From Alopecurus myosuroides (lineage: Eukaryota; Streptophyta; Magnoliopsida; Poales; Poaceae), in the NCBI GenBank assembly GCA_028641055.1, contig CM054059.1:435864167-435928166 (forward strand): DNA of 64,000 nt, in the 5' to 3' direction. The notes beneath the pieces were generated by a model. It had not been told where the DNA came from, did no database searches, and saw only the letters and a program-made list of their open reading frames with translations. Positions 28,112 through 40,504 of the stretch are shown piece by piece. Positions within the stretch are counted from its first letter, which is position 1. Each line of letters opens with the position of its first letter. The position numbers and the translations under genes are program-made.

Positions 28112-29686
28112 GTTTTGTAACATCCCAAGTATGAAAAATCACCCCTAGCATGTTTTATTCTTGTTTAATTAAAGTTTTGCATCATGTCATCATACTCATT
28201 GATTTGTTTGCATTGGTTTTGCATCTGTTTTCCTTTTGCTTTGCATATGTTTTTATTTGTTTTCACAATTGAAATTCAAACAATATTCAAACCTTTGTTT
28301 CATACTTGTCATGTTACAATCTTTTTCAAATAGAAAGTTCAACTCAAAACCTCATTTGTTTCCAATTAATCCATAAGGTTCAACTATTAAAAATGGTGGC
28401 TTTTAATCAATCACTTAATTCAAATGATTATTCAAATTCAAATACATTTTTTTCCCAAACAGCAGCCTTTTGAAATTAATGATAATTACACAACAATTAT
28501 AATCATTTGCTTCGAATTAAAACTATATGTTCACCCCATTTAAATTTTGTTTGCAATAATCACTTAATCTCAAAATCATTTAAATTGGAATCAAATCACA
28601 AACAGCACCCAATTCCAAATTATTGAAAATTACCAAAACATTCCTAACCTTTTGTTCCATTTAAAACTTAGGGTTCACCCTATTTAAATCTTGTTTCAAA
28701 TAATTCACTTAATAATAAAATTCATCCAAATTTGAATTAAATTACAAACAGCAATTTAAATTTAAAACTTTTGGAAAACAAAGTTGGCAATTAGTTGCTA
28801 TTGTAAAAACTAAGCTAACCAAAAATTTTCTAAATTTTTCCTAGCCCTAAAACTTATCTTTTCTTCCATATTCATTTCTGCAAAAAAAAAAAAAACAGAA
28901 TAAACAAATAAATAAAAAGAAAAAAAACACTCAAAAGGGGGGAGCAGCGGCCCAGCCCACCTTTTTCTTCTCCCCCTCGGCTCGTACCCTTCGGGGTCGT
29001 ATTCTATCTGTACGGCGCGAAATCTACCGGCGCCACGTCGACGCCGTTGCGCTCCGACGGCCACTGTGCGCCCCGCAGCCCTATATCTACCCCCCTACGC
29101 CCCGCGCCGCTGCCCTAACCCTAGGTCTGCCCTATCCCCTCGCGATCGCCGCCGTTTCCTCCATCTCTGCCCCGTTCCTCCACCTCTGCAACCTCACCGT
29201 CGCCGTCGACTGAACCCATGGACACCGCCGCCGTTGCAGCCCTCCTCCTCCCTGGCTGACAGCGGGAATCGCACCGTCGTGCTTCCCTCTCCCTCGACGA
29301 CACTTCCACGACTCCCGGGACGGCCTGGTTCCACGCCGCCATCCTCGCCACTGTCCGCGGCGTCCACCTCGCCGTCGACCACCACCTGCTGACCCTCACG
29401 GTGACACCGCCTATCACCTCCTCCTCCCTCCTATCTGCTTCATGACCGCGAGCACGCATACCTGCACGCATCCAACACCCACGCGCACCAAGCACGGCAG
29501 CACAGCGAGCACTGCGGCTCGCCGCCGGCCGCCGTCCACCTTCTGTCCAATGTTCAGAAACGTTCGTTCGTCAGTTAAAATTCAGAAACACGAAACTGAA
29601 GCTCAACCTTGCTGCATCGCGTATACTGACAGAAACGCACGCACACCGCAGTGGCAGCACTGCTCCCTCGCTCGCGCCCGGTCGTG

Positions 29687-29697
29687 GGTTCGAGTCC
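29687..29697 (+). other. tRNA-like B box in LTR
   Basis: GGTTCGAGTCC matches the Pol III B-box consensus and sits in a T-arm-like stem (GTGGG / CCCCC, four of five pairs). I could not find a convincing A box or cloverleaf upstream, so this is not called a tRNA gene. A SINE remnant or chance are both possible. Confidence 0.35.
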
Positions 29698-30896
29698 CCC
29701 TCGCCGCAGGGATAAAAACCCCAATTTTTTTGCACGGTGCGCTGACAGGGTGGCCCCCCCCAGTTAGCTGCTGTGTGTGCCCACACGCCACGCTGGCCCT
29801 AGGGCCCACTGGCAGCGCCCTAGGGTAGACAACTGCGCGGTGTAAAAGATTTTCAGCCTTTTTCTTTTTCAGTTAAATCCTTTTTATTCACAGATTGGTC
29901 CTAAAATTTAAATTGCTAATAACTTTTATTTTATAAGTCCAAATAATAAAAATAAAATATGTTTGTTGAACCAAATTTAATTCTCTATCTATCTAACCCA
30001 TTTGTTTTCTGTTTTGAATAATCCAAATGCTTTCAAATTTCAAATTCAAACAATTCATTTGAAATTTGTATAATTGCATAACTAATTCATACTTAATCCA
30101 AATAATGCAAATAAAATATGTTTTCCATGCTATTTCAAACCACCTTTTCAAATATAATTTTTGTTTCATGATTTGAATAATTAAAATTGCTTAACTAATT
30201 TAAACCTTGTTTAAATCATTTAAATTTGCTAAATTCATAACTTGCTCAACATAAATTATTTTTGAACATGCAAAATATGTTTTCAACCTAGAAAAGTATA
30301 AACTTTTCAAATATGAATTTGAATTTATGTTTTGAACAAATAAAATTCAAATAATATTCACACTTGAATTTAATTCATTTAAACCTTGTTTAAACTTGTT
30401 TAATTCATAATTAATTCATCCTAATTCCTTTTTCAATAATTGAAACATGTAATCCACCAAAAAATTTGTGCTCTTTCCAAATATGAATTTTGTTATTCAT
30501 TTTGAACAATTTAAAGTGGTGAAAACAACAAATAATTGTGTAACACCTTTAAGTAACCAAAAATTCCCCAACTTAATAAATAAATTTCTAAATTGGTAAA
30601 ACTTATTTCCAACTAGTTCTATTGTTGTTATTTTTCTGTTTTCCTCATCCATGCATCATACTAATCCACTTTCACCTGTTGATTAGTTGAAAAACAAATA
30701 TTCCAACCTTATTTGATGGGCTTTTCATATGCAACCCCAAATTGCATGTGGGTCCATTTAATCATGTTGTTACCATAACAATTAGTTTATTTCTATGCAT
30801 CAATTAAATGGTCATGCATCATCCCATGATTGTGCATTATTCCATGTTATTGATTGTTTGTCTCTCTGCGTTGTTTGTTTGCTTCTTCTCGGATAG

Positions 30897-32261
30897 ACGA
30901 CGACGTTGAGACAGACGATACTTACGACACCCCTTCTGAGGATCTAGCTCAGTACCAGGCTGCTGAGTTTGCAGGCAAGTTATCACTCACATGAACCACT
31001 GTGTTCCTTTCAACATTGGTTACCGATACTTTCCGTTGTCTATTTCTGCTAGCCATATGTATCGTTGTTTCTGTTACGAACCTATCACATGTTAGCCTGA
31101 ATCCTGATATTGCCTCACCTCCACACCTATAACCCCTTTGCTTGTTGCCCGTGTCTTACTAGCATGCTTAGGGTTGTTTTGCTCGAGTCTGTTACCCGTT
31201 ACTTTCTGTTACTAGATTTCATTTATGATTCTATGGGCTCGATGGTTAAGCAACAATCATGTTAATGTTATGGGTAATAATAATTTGATGATAAGGCACC
31301 GGCAGGAGGCCCGGCGTGGTTTTGAGGCCTGCTAGTGTCGACCCTAATTAGGAAAAGGGTCTTGTCTACTGATCCATGATGAGCGCACTATCCGCATGTG
31401 GGAAGCGTGTATGGGCGCCCCCCTCAATTTGATTCGATTCGCATCTCGTCCAAATCGCCACACTTAGTTCGGGCTTTCCATTTGATGCACTCATATGCAG
31501 GTACGAACCCGAGGCCAGGGTGGAACTTTTGTAGTCGGCATTTAGGGCGGCGTGGTCTTAGAGTGCTATGAGGGTCCCCTTTTCTTCGTGGGGCTCGATT
31601 AGCCGCGCACGCACATCACATGGTGCTTTGGGCTTGATGCGAAGAAGAGTTGAGTTGTGTAGAGTGCCTCGCTTGGTGGGTTTGATTCCCGTCTGGCGGG
31701 ATATTCTTACGTGTACGGCCAAATTGGTGCACCCCTGCAGGGATAAATCTTCTCGAGAAGCCGTGTTTTCCGCGGTTATGGTTAACTTGGTGAAAGTACT
31801 GGCTAACAAGTACTCAGAACAACTTACACCTAACTAATGATAATTTGACTAGTAATAGCCTTATTGCCACAATAACTTGATCCATCATTAATCCAACTGT
31901 GTGAGTTATCCTCGGATTGCTTCTTTGGATAAGGGGCGAGATCCAGGATGGTTTTGTTTGGTGGTTAGTTATAGTTGGTTACGATACGCTATCTTACCTC
32001 CTTTCTGTTAGCCGGAAGTTGTATCATGTTCTGTAGTTGGTTAGAGCAGCCAGTTGCAGCATCTTTTATATCCCCTTTCTTCCGTTGAACCCAAGGCATC
32101 TGTGCTTGGTGTTGACGGGTTACACTTTGGTGAACTGTGAGTCTTGCTTGCCAGTACGTTTATGTATTGACCCCTTTGGGGATGTGGTTTCCGCAGACTA
32201 CGCTTACGAGGATCCCCGTGACGGCTACTACGTGGAGTTCGACGAGGCTGCTGACGAGTAG
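30897..32261 (+). CDS. Spliced acidic mini-ORF inside the Tekay-like LTR (two exons visible)
   Basis: Exon at 30897-30974 (after ttctcggatag) reads DDDVETDDTYDTPSED and ends CAG|GCAAGT, a near-perfect GC-AG donor. Exon at 32197-32261 (after tttccgcag) reads YAYEDPRDGYYVEFDE and ends at TAG. The split codon G|AC joins them in phase. The product is strongly acidic and Tyr-rich. The second exon is identical in the 5' LTR remnant (21588-21652) while flanking LTR sequence has diverged. A first exon with the ATG should lie upstream, probably in the GC-rich part, but I could not place it. No homologous protein is recognised. Confidence 0.5.
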
Positions 32262-32730
32262 ATAGCGGACCTGGGCAGGATCCGAGACATCGTGGATGGG
32301 CTCCGTCTTTTCGTTTCCGGCTTCTTAAGCCTATTTGGATTTTGTCTGTACTCAGACCGTTTGAATGCTTCCGCTGAGATGTAATGATGTTATGTTGGGA
32401 CATGTGTCCTCTGGATGATTGTATTTGCTATCTCTGCTCTAGTGAGAGCTATTTGCAACTTATTTCCATCTTTTGTGTCCTAGAGATATGTTGTGTTATC
32501 ATTCTGTTAAACGTCGTTGAGGTACCATGTGTGTATGGTATGAAGTACGTCAATGGTAGTATCCTGATTTCTATGGGATGGTTTACGTAGACGATGAACA
32601 GTAGGGGTTGGTTGTCACACATACGTGTGTTGGCCTACTCGTAAGAGATGCGGGTGCCGGTAAGCCCCGTAATCCAATCAACTACTGTTCAACGGAACTG
32701 CGAGTATCCTCTAGAAGTCCGGGTGCGACA

Positions 32731-33341
32731 TGGGACCTAGGATTGGTACCACCAGAAGCCAGGCCGGCCAGCTCGGGATGCCACCCTACCTTCCATCCGT
32801 CTGGCTACAGACCGGCCACCCGACCTAAGCCCGGCCAGGCCGGCCTCGCACTGCTTGTGCGTAGTAAAGGGGAATATTCCCATGTATCTTATCCTCCCAC
32901 CTACCCTTATATACCCCTTGTCCTTAGTATTATATAAACCACCCCTCGACTAGAGATAGGGCTAGAGCTGATGTGAAATAGAATTGAGCATGTTCTTCCC
33001 TCCCATGTGGATAAAATCACCCCATGGGATCCATGACTACTCCTATGATGTTCATCTAGAATTGTATCAAGGTTCATTGGTGATTGCTATTCTTTTCCCT
33101 TGGGATTCCTGTAGTGTCACACCTATCTCTCTCTGCTAATCCTTAAGATTCTATTGGCATGATGGACCGGCCGTGAAGGTGAATCGGTTACATCAAGCGT
33201 GTTGTTTACTTGGGTTTTATCATTCCCTCGTAGGCTTCACGAGTTATACCCTTTTATGTTCACCGTGTTCTTCGTGTTCTCCTCTCCCCATAATCGTCAA
33301 TCCGTGAATATAGGGCCATCCTAGAGGTTGCGACGACATCA
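32731..33341 (+). mobile_element. LTR fragment with following primer-binding site, unassigned family
   Basis: The sequence from the Tekay-like LTR end to GACATCA at 33341 behaves like the 3' part of an LTR: TATATAAA at 32931-32938 and a terminal CA. It is followed by TTGGTATCAAGAGC (33343-33356), an initiator-Met-tRNA-type primer site. Its left part is missing, presumably displaced by the Tekay-like insertion. The family is not recognised. Confidence 0.6.
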
Positions 33342-34837
33342 TTTGGTATCAAGAGCAAGGTTTCCACGGATTTGACACCCTCTTTGCCCCAATTTTTTCT
33401 TGTTCTTGAAGAAATTAAAAAAAATCCACAAAAATAGCCCCAATTTGCCTTTGGATCTAACTGTGAATTGAGTGCGTTTGGGTAGGTTTTGACCCATAGA
33501 TATGCTGATAAACTTGTTGATCTACCTTCCTTTGTGTTCCCATGGCCAAATTCCCTTGATTTACCCTTCGAGTGGGTGATCTTCGTCATTTTTTTGCCCA
33601 AAAAACAGGTGTGTGAATGAAGAGACATGTCATGGTGGTTGATGTGTTCATTTACCACAAACAAAATTACTTCATTTGGTCTTTTGTGAGTCCCGGTACA
33701 TGCATGATAATGTCAACCTCAATTAAACATGAGTTGACAAAACGAGCTCGTGAGAGCATAATAAATGTGTGTTGCGGATCGTACCAAGTGCTTGTTGGCG
33801 TGATCACACACCCATTGGAAAACCCCAAGATAAAGGTATGTTGTAGTAAGCAGCTAATTTCCCCCCAGTTAAGAAACCATGACGATCAATCTAGTAGGAA
33901 TTTGAAGTCTGTCAGTAGGTTCCTTGTTTTCTGGCGCTTCAACAAGCGTGGACTTGCACACAAACACAAACCCTCTCTTACTCCCAACTTTTCGAGAAGG
34001 TTGTCAATCTTTCCGTCTTGCTGAAAATTAGAGAATAAATTATATCTAATGGTTGGATAATATTAAATGAAAATGGAACAACGAGCAAGTGATGATGAAA
34101 AGCAAGTAAACGAGGTTGTAATCAATAAGGAAAATAAGACTGGGGGCCATAGTTTCACTAGTGGTGTCTCTCTTAAGAAAATTAACATGTTGGGTAAACA
34201 AATTACAAGTGGGCAATTGATAAATCATGAACGTATAACAATACTATTAGGATGAAATATAGTTCACGGGTTCTAATATTGTATGAATTACGTCAAGATA
34301 AATAGACTGTAATCCAACATAACCTATTACTAGAAGTCCACCTTGAGACATCAATCCAGGAAATCTCGCTGGTATTAAGTTGCAGCAACGAAGTGATTGC
34401 TTATGTTCAACAGACAAATACATTAAGAACAATACGTAATGTAAAAAATAATCCTCGTCCGCGGACAAGAAAACCGATGTTTTCTCCCTAGTGGCAACAA
34501 CACATCCTCCATCGTCACGTTTCTGTCACTCGAGCACATATGTAAAGGAGGCATGAACCCACTATCTATCATATAAACCCTCTCTTGGAGGTGCATACAA
34601 TACCTTGGTCAAGGCAATAATACAGACCGGAGAGCATTGCAAGACAAGATTAAAACTCTCAAAAGATATAAGTGATTCAACTCAATATGACATGAACAAA
34701 ATAATCATAATCTCATGGTTCATTGGATCCCAGCAAACACAACATATAACAATTATATAACGGTGATCTTGATCATATAGGGCAGCTCACAAGATCTAAA
34801 CATGGTGGCACAAGGAGGATAGAACACCATATATGAA
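33342..34837. other. Unassigned AT-rich repetitive DNA
   Basis: It begins with the primer site and short leader of the preceding LTR fragment. From about 33610 I see no ORF with a recognisable domain. The stretch around 34140-34620 resembles non-coding retrotransposon sequence common in Triticeae, by memory only. No gene is called. Confidence 0.4.
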
Positions 34838-35557
34838 AACGGAGCGGATACGGACGAAACTGAGTGGTGCCACATTTTTTTCACATTTTTGTGCGGAAGC
34901 AGAAATGAATACAGAAACCTCGGGAACAAATACGAAAACATATATTATAAAAAACAGATACATAACAAATACAACATAGACACGGAACTTAAAACGAATG
35001 TTTTCCGGAACAAACAGACCCCATGAATCATGTAGGAAACCTCAAGAAAATTGATTATATTGTCAAATTTCTAAGATGAAATCAAATATAAGGATATATC
35101 ATGATTATATAATATAGTGTGCTTAGCTTATCAACTTTGACAACATCAAAATTTCTACTACCGGCCGCAACCCTAGTGGAGTGGTGAACTAACAAGCTGG
35201 GAACATGTCGAGTGGGAGATGACATGCGAGTATGTAGTTCCTAAGAATGGTGACTTCACATATCGTTTGGACATGTTGCTTCATATCTTGGGTTGGTCCT
35301 AAATATCCGACTAAAACTTTTGGGCATGTGAGGTTGCGTTTCCCCATTAAAAAAAAGGAAAGTTCCATATTGCCGGAAACGGAATTTTTGTTTCCGCCAT
35401 CGTTCCGCGGGATACGTAGTTCGGTTTCCCCATAAAAGCTTCCGTTTCCGTTTTCGTTATGAAAAATTTCGTTTGTGTTTTCGTATTTTCATTCCATTTC
35501 CGTTCTTTTTTGGAAATGTCGGAAAGTTTCTGTACCGTTTTCATCTCATAGTCCCGG
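34838..35557. repeat. Candidate fold-back or degenerate inverted-repeat element
   Basis: The left part (34838-35010) is rich in ACGGA, GATACG and GAAAC words. The right part (35350-35550) is rich in the complements (TTTCCGT, CGTTTTC). This suggests two arms of an imperfect inverted repeat around a 300-bp centre. I could not define exact termini or a target duplication. Confidence 0.35.
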
Positions 35558-35559
35558 GT

Positions 35560-36439
35560 TGATACGTCCATTTTGGATCACTATTTTATATGATAATTTT
35601 CCTTTATTCATTGATATTTTCCCTATTAGAGCACTATACATATTTTATTTCATTGTTTAACGGAATTCTTTATCAGAATCAGAAAACAGCTGGAAAATGC
35701 ACTTGTTAGAAGGGATATTTTCTAGACGTCGGAAAAATCGGGAAAAATCAAAAAACGAGGTTTTGTTAGAAATCACTGGGGGAGTCAAAAGGGCTGCCAG
35801 AAGGGAGCCAGGAGGGCACCAGGCGCGGCCTCCCCCTTGTCCTTGTCCAATGGGCCCCTGGAGGCCCTAGGCCCCTCCAGCAGCCCCCCTTTGGGGTAGT
35901 TACCCCCCTTGATCTAAAAATCCCGAGGAGTCAATTGGTAGAATTTTCCGTTCCTCTTCACGACGGAAACGATAGAGAGAAGAAAACACCTTCCTAGCGG
36001 GGAGATTCCGTTGGGGAAATTCCCTCTCGGAGGGGGGAATCGTCACCACCGTCACTGTCATCGCACCGGGCATCATCAAGATCATCATCGTCATTGTCCG
36101 CACCATCAGCACCATCATCCTCACCATCCACCTCCATCCTGCTGTAAAAATTAGGGTTCTATATCGTTGTTTTCCACTAGATCTCTCTCCTAGTGTGAAT
36201 TACTAGTTTATAGTTGATGCTTATGAGATTTACGGTGTTTGCACTTTATGACCAGATTGTTATTCATCCATTTATCACCACTGATCATGCACCTTATGAT
36301 GTGTTATGAATAGATCGTTTAGTTCTTGAGGACATGGGAGAAGTCTAGATGTTAGTAATCATGTTTCGTTGAGTAATATTTACCGGTTTGATATTTAAGT
36401 TTTGTTGTTATTTCTCTAGTGGTGTTATGTGAATGTCGA
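35560..36439 (+). mobile_element. LTR fragment starting TGATACGTCCATTTTG
   Basis: The TGATACGTCC start is typical of Triticeae gypsy LTRs. A proline-rich GC part (35800-36120) and a downstream region of about 880 bp follow before the next LTR begins at 36440. No internal region of this element is present, so the Athila-like element probably inserted into it. Confidence 0.6.
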
Positions 36440-37774
36440 TGATACGTCTCAGACGTATCTATAATTTCTTATGTTCCATGTTGTTTTCATGCCAATTGCT
36501 ACATGTTTTCTATACACTTCATAGAATGTTTATGGATTTCCTCGGACTAACCTATTAACACGATGCCACAGCGGCAGTTCATGTTTTCTGTTGTTTTTTG
36601 TTTCAGAAAGTTGTTTTTTGCCAAAGGGGCAGAGGGGTGGCCACAACATATGGTGGCGCGGGCCCCCTGGCCGCGCCACCACATGGTGTGGGCCCCCTGG
36701 GCGCCCACCGACATCGCCCTTTCGCCTATTTATTCCCCCCCCCAGACGCAAAAAACCTAAATCAATCGGCCTCCATCCACGAAAAGTTCCTTAGCCGCCA
36801 CCGTCATCAACCCTAGTCCGAGGGACAGAAATCTCTGTTCCGACACCCTGCCGGGACGGGGAAGTGCCCCCGGAGCCATCTCCATCGACTCCGCCGCCAT
36901 CTTCATCGCCGTTGTTGACTCCCGTGATGAGGAGGGAGTAGTTATCCCTCGAGGCTGAGGTCTCTACTGGTAATTATGTATTTCATCTCTCTCTCCCATG
37001 GTGTGATCTTTATGTGATCATGAGCTTTGTAATCTGGTTGAATAAGTAGATGTTACTCTTCATCTATTATGCTACTCAAGTTGTTTTGTTAATGAGATAT
37101 CCAGAGACACCTTTGTCCCATGGTGTAAAGGTCACAGTGTGTGCACCGTGTGTGGCTTATCATGATTTATATATTGTGTTGTATGACCCTATGAAATTGT
37201 GGTGTTTTTTGGAACCATCTAGGGCCCAAGGTGACAATGTGGGGTTACCTAGTGGGGAATGCGAATCTAAGGCATGATTTTGTAGCCCTACGCAATGAAT
37301 TGGTGTTTGTTATCCAACCGAAGAGTGGTTCGGAGTAGCATAGTGAAGAAATATGTTTATGTATTAAATTATGTGATTATTGTTGAGAGTGTCCACTAGT
37401 GAAAGTATGATCCCTAGGCCTTATTTCTAAGCATTGAAACACCATTTACAACCAGTTATGCTACATGTTTGCTTGTTGCCATTTTTTAGATTGCAATTAC
37501 TACTTATAATCATCCATATTACTTGTATTTCACCATCTCTTTGCCGAACTAGTGCACCTATACAACTGACAATTGTATTAGGTGTGTTGAGGACACAAGA
37601 GACTTCTTGTATCTTAATTGCAGGATTGCTTGAGAGGGATATATTTGACCTCTACCTCCCTGAGTTTGATAAACCTTGGGTGATCCACTTAAGGGAAACT
37701 TGCTGCTAGTCTACAAACCTCCCCACTTGGAGGCCCAACATTTTCTACAAGAATAGAAACATGTGTAGACATCA
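36440..37774 (+). repeat. 5' LTR of the Athila-like element
   Basis: A 1,335-bp LTR from TGATACGTCTCAGACG to GTAGACATCA. It contains the GC-rich stretch at 36640-36720 and a 5'-UTR-like region about 36770-36960. The other LTR is outside the window, so the ends are inferred from the start motif and the primer site. Confidence 0.7.
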
Positions 37775-37784
37775 AGCTATTTTC

Positions 37785-37801
37785 TGGCACCATTGTCGGG
37801 A
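37785..37801 (+). other. Primer-binding site, Asp tRNA type
   Basis: TGGCACCATTGTCGGGA lies 10 bp after the LTR end. It resembles the TGGCGCCGTTG-type site common in Athila-like elements, with substitutions. Confidence 0.65.
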
Positions 37802-37945
37802 GGTAAGGTAAAAGGTACTCACATCCTAGTACTGTTGCTGGTGTGTGAGTGCTCGAAGTTATTTCCTTTAGATTCTGCAATTATATATTTTTTGTTTCTA
37901 GTTTTTATTTTCACTAGTTAGGCTTAATGGAAAACCAACAAAAAT

Positions 37946-38563
37946 ATGAAAGAGCTTTATAATATTTATCTCGAGTTAGGACATGAAGTGTTTGAAAAGA
38001 AAATTAAAAAACCAATGGAACTTTATTTGCATGCTAGTAGCAATGTTATTAGTATGAATTCTTTGAACACCATTATTGCTAATGTTATGGAAAATTCTAA
38101 GCTTGGGGAAGCTAGTTTTTATGAAAATGATCTTTTTAGTCCCCCAAGCACGGAGAAACAAATTTACTTTGATGATACTATGCCTCCAATATATGATGAT
38201 TCCAATGATGAATATGATATTTTCAGTCCACCTACTATTAAGGAGAAATTTTATTATGATTATGATATGCCTCCTATTTATGATGATTACAATGATAGCT
38301 ATTTTGTTGAATTTTCTCCCACTACTATTAATGAGAATGACTATGCTTATGTGGAGAGTATTAATTCTTTTGTGCATGTGGCTCATGATAAGAATGTTTT
38401 ATGTGATAGTTATATTGTTAATTTTATTCATGATGCTACTAAAAGTTATTATGAGAAAGGGAAACATTGCTTTATGTATATCAACAATATTAAGTTTCCC
38501 CTCTTTATGTTGAAATTTTTGAAGTTGCACTTATTTTGTCTTCATATTCTAGTCACTTTATGA
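37946..38563 (+). CDS. Leader ORF of the Athila-like element, 205 aa, unknown
   Basis: This open frame is rich in Asp, Tyr, Asn and Ile, with repeated blocks of the type M-P-P-I-Y-D-D and F-S-P-P/T-T-I. It ends in a hydrophobic segment (LFMLKFLKLHLFCLHILV). Similar repetitive leader sequence occurs, by memory, in Triticeae Athila-like elements. No gag, protease or envelope motif is visible. In a decayed element an open 205-codon frame may be chance or may reflect the low stop density of this repeat. Confidence 0.4.
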   Translation: MKELYNIYLELGHEVFEKKIKKPMELYLHASSNVISMNSLNTIIANVMENSKLGEASFYENDLFSPPSTEKQIYFDDTMPPIYDDSNDEYDIFSPPTIKEKFYYDYDMPPIYDDYNDSYFVEFSPTTINENDYAYVESINSFVHVAHDKNVLCDSYIVNFIHDATKSYYEKGKHCFMYINNIKFPLFMLKFLKLHLFCLHILVTL

Positions 38564-40504
38564 TTCATTGACTTTTTTTCTACAAGATTATTTTGCATAG
38601 GAAGTGGGTTAGACTTAAATGTGTTCGATATTTGCTTCTTGATGCTCTCTTATTATTCTTCAATTCTTATTCTTATGTGGGTATCTTCAAAATTATCATG
38701 CCTAGCGAACAGGCTTTAAAGAAAAGCACTCTTAGGAGATAACCCATGTTTTATTATTGCAATGTTTTCTTTTGTTTTCTTTGAGTCAAGGTGTTGTTTA
38801 CTTCTGTAGCAACTCCTTTATATCTTTACTTTTCCGAATTGTTGTGCCAAGTAAAGTCTCTAGTGAAAAGTTGGTGCTAGATTTGGATTTCTGCGCAGAA
38901 ACAGATTTTTGCTGTCCATTGTTAAATTCGTATAAAATTCCGGAGAAATCAAAACAACCTGAAACTTTTTGTGCATGATCCTCGGCTATTCCTGAAACTT
39001 TTCTAGTTTTAAATTATTCGATTTGAGCAACGCAAGTGCCTCGAAATTTTTTGCCTTTACAGATTGTTCTGGTTTCGTCAGATTCTGCCTTTTTTACTTT
39101 GCATTCTATCTTTTACTATGTTGAGTGGATTTCTTTGCTCTACAAAACATCAGTGGATGTAGCTAATTTTTAGAAAGTATTGATAATGCTTGTGTCCATG
39201 TAGAACATATGATTTTTTTATTGTGCACTAACCCTCTAATGAGAATTGCTTCGAGTTTGGTGTGAAGGAAGTTTTCAAGGGTCAAGAGAAGAGGATGATA
39301 TAATGTGATGAAGAAGAGTGAAAAGACAAAGCTTGGGTATGCTCCCGTGGATCATCCCAGCAAATTCCAAGAAGACTCAAGCATCTAAGCTTGGGGATGC
39401 CCAAGGCATCCCCTTCTTCATCAGCAACTTATCAAGTCACTTCTAGTGAAACTATATTTTTATTCGGTCACATAATATGTACTTTGCTTGGAGCGCCTGT
39501 TTGATTTTATTTTCCTTTATTTTATTTTCTTCAATAAAATTGGTTGGATCCTAGAATTCTTGTGTGGGAGATAGACACGCTCCGCTTTTTCATATGAATA
39601 CTCGTATTCTTAATTTTTTTTCTAGCTGCTGCCACTCCTTTTTGCTCCTGTATTTTCATGCATATCTTATTTAGAGCTGTTAGTTCTTGTAGAGTAGTAG
39701 TACTCTCTCGTTTCATTGAAAAATTATATGGAGAGTTTTTGTTAAAATAAAGTGCTGGTGTTGGAAAGCAATAATATATTTCATGCTTATAAGAGTGCAA
39801 AAAGAAGCTTGTTTAGACTGTGGCTTAGACTTTATCATATCATGCTAGATGTTATTTCAATGCTTAGTAGTTATTGATGTAGCATGACTTGTCTCAAATA
39901 TCTGAGAGTACTTAATGTGCCATTGAAAGAAATCGTGAGTTGTTTTTATCATATCGAAGCATAATATTTTGGTATTCTCCTTCGAATGCTTTATTTGGTT
40001 GACTTGGCGCATGCTTACACCATGTTATACTGAAGATTGGGAGATGGACACAAGTAAATATCCATGTATAAACTATAAATACGATTGCATTAAGTCCTTT
40101 GCTGAAACTGAAAATTTTAGCATGCTTAGTGCTAAATATGGGCTCGATTCTCAAGTAATTGTTGAAATTTGCAAAATCTTTTCCTCTCATGTTAGTATTC
40201 CTAAAGTAAACTAGGACAGGTATCATGAACCTTAAAAGGATAATATTAAAGAGAAACAATTCTCTAGTAATGAAACGTGTGTTAACACTGTTTATCCTGT
40301 TTTACCTACTGTTCACTTTGAGAAACCACCTTTTCCTGTTAGAATAAAAGAACATTCTTTTGCCAAATATATTGTGAACAAAAGTTGTAAGAAAGTTATT
40401 GAACCATAATATCAAATAATTGTGGACGGGTCCCATGGTTAAAGATCTTGTTGCTGAAAATATCGACGATTCTGATACATTTCCGTTAGGCTGGCTCTAA
40501 CTTA
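38564..40504 (+). other. Non-coding leader region of the Athila-like element
   Basis: AT-rich DNA with CTTGGGGATGCCC near 39390, a motif I associate with Triticeae gypsy leaders. A weak frame at 39969-40214 has no recognisable domain. No gag is identified here. Confidence 0.5.

Larger units (their letters stand above)
20862..32730 (+). mobile_element. Tekay/Del-like chromovirus LTR retrotransposon, 5' end truncated
   Basis: The element has a 5' LTR remnant (20862-22121), primer-binding site, extra ORF, gag, pol with chromodomain, polypurine tract and a full 3' LTR of 4,615 bp (28116-32730). The remnant matches 31470-32730 with about eleven substitutions and one indel by eye, so the insertion is young. 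The C-terminal chromodomain and the order PR-RT-RH-IN mark a chromovirus. Very long LTRs suggest the Tekay/Del group. The 5' boundary is a breakpoint with Tat-2, not an LTR end, so no target duplication can be checked. Confidence 0.88.
28116..32730 (+). repeat. 3' LTR of the Tekay-like element, 4,615 bp
   Basis: It runs from TGTAACATCC to GTGCGACA. About 28120-28900 and 29840-30880 are AT-rich with no ORF. 28940-29830 is a GC-rich island, probably the promoter and transcript start region (CTATATC near 29081). A two-exon mini-ORF lies at 30897-32261. The last 1.26 kb matches the 5' LTR remnant. A tRNA-like B-box sits at 29687. Confidence 0.9.

Noticed and set aside
29066..29392. Proline-rich plus-strand frame in the Tekay-like LTR
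   Set aside because: GC-rich island with long frames in several phases; no domain and no second LTR copy to compare.
29641..29710. tRNA gene
   Set aside because: Only a B box and a partial T arm are visible; no acceptor stem or anticodon arm could be built.
35560..37774. Reading the two TGATACGTC LTRs as a pair from one element
   Set aside because: After the first bases the sequences differ, and only the second is followed by a primer-binding site.
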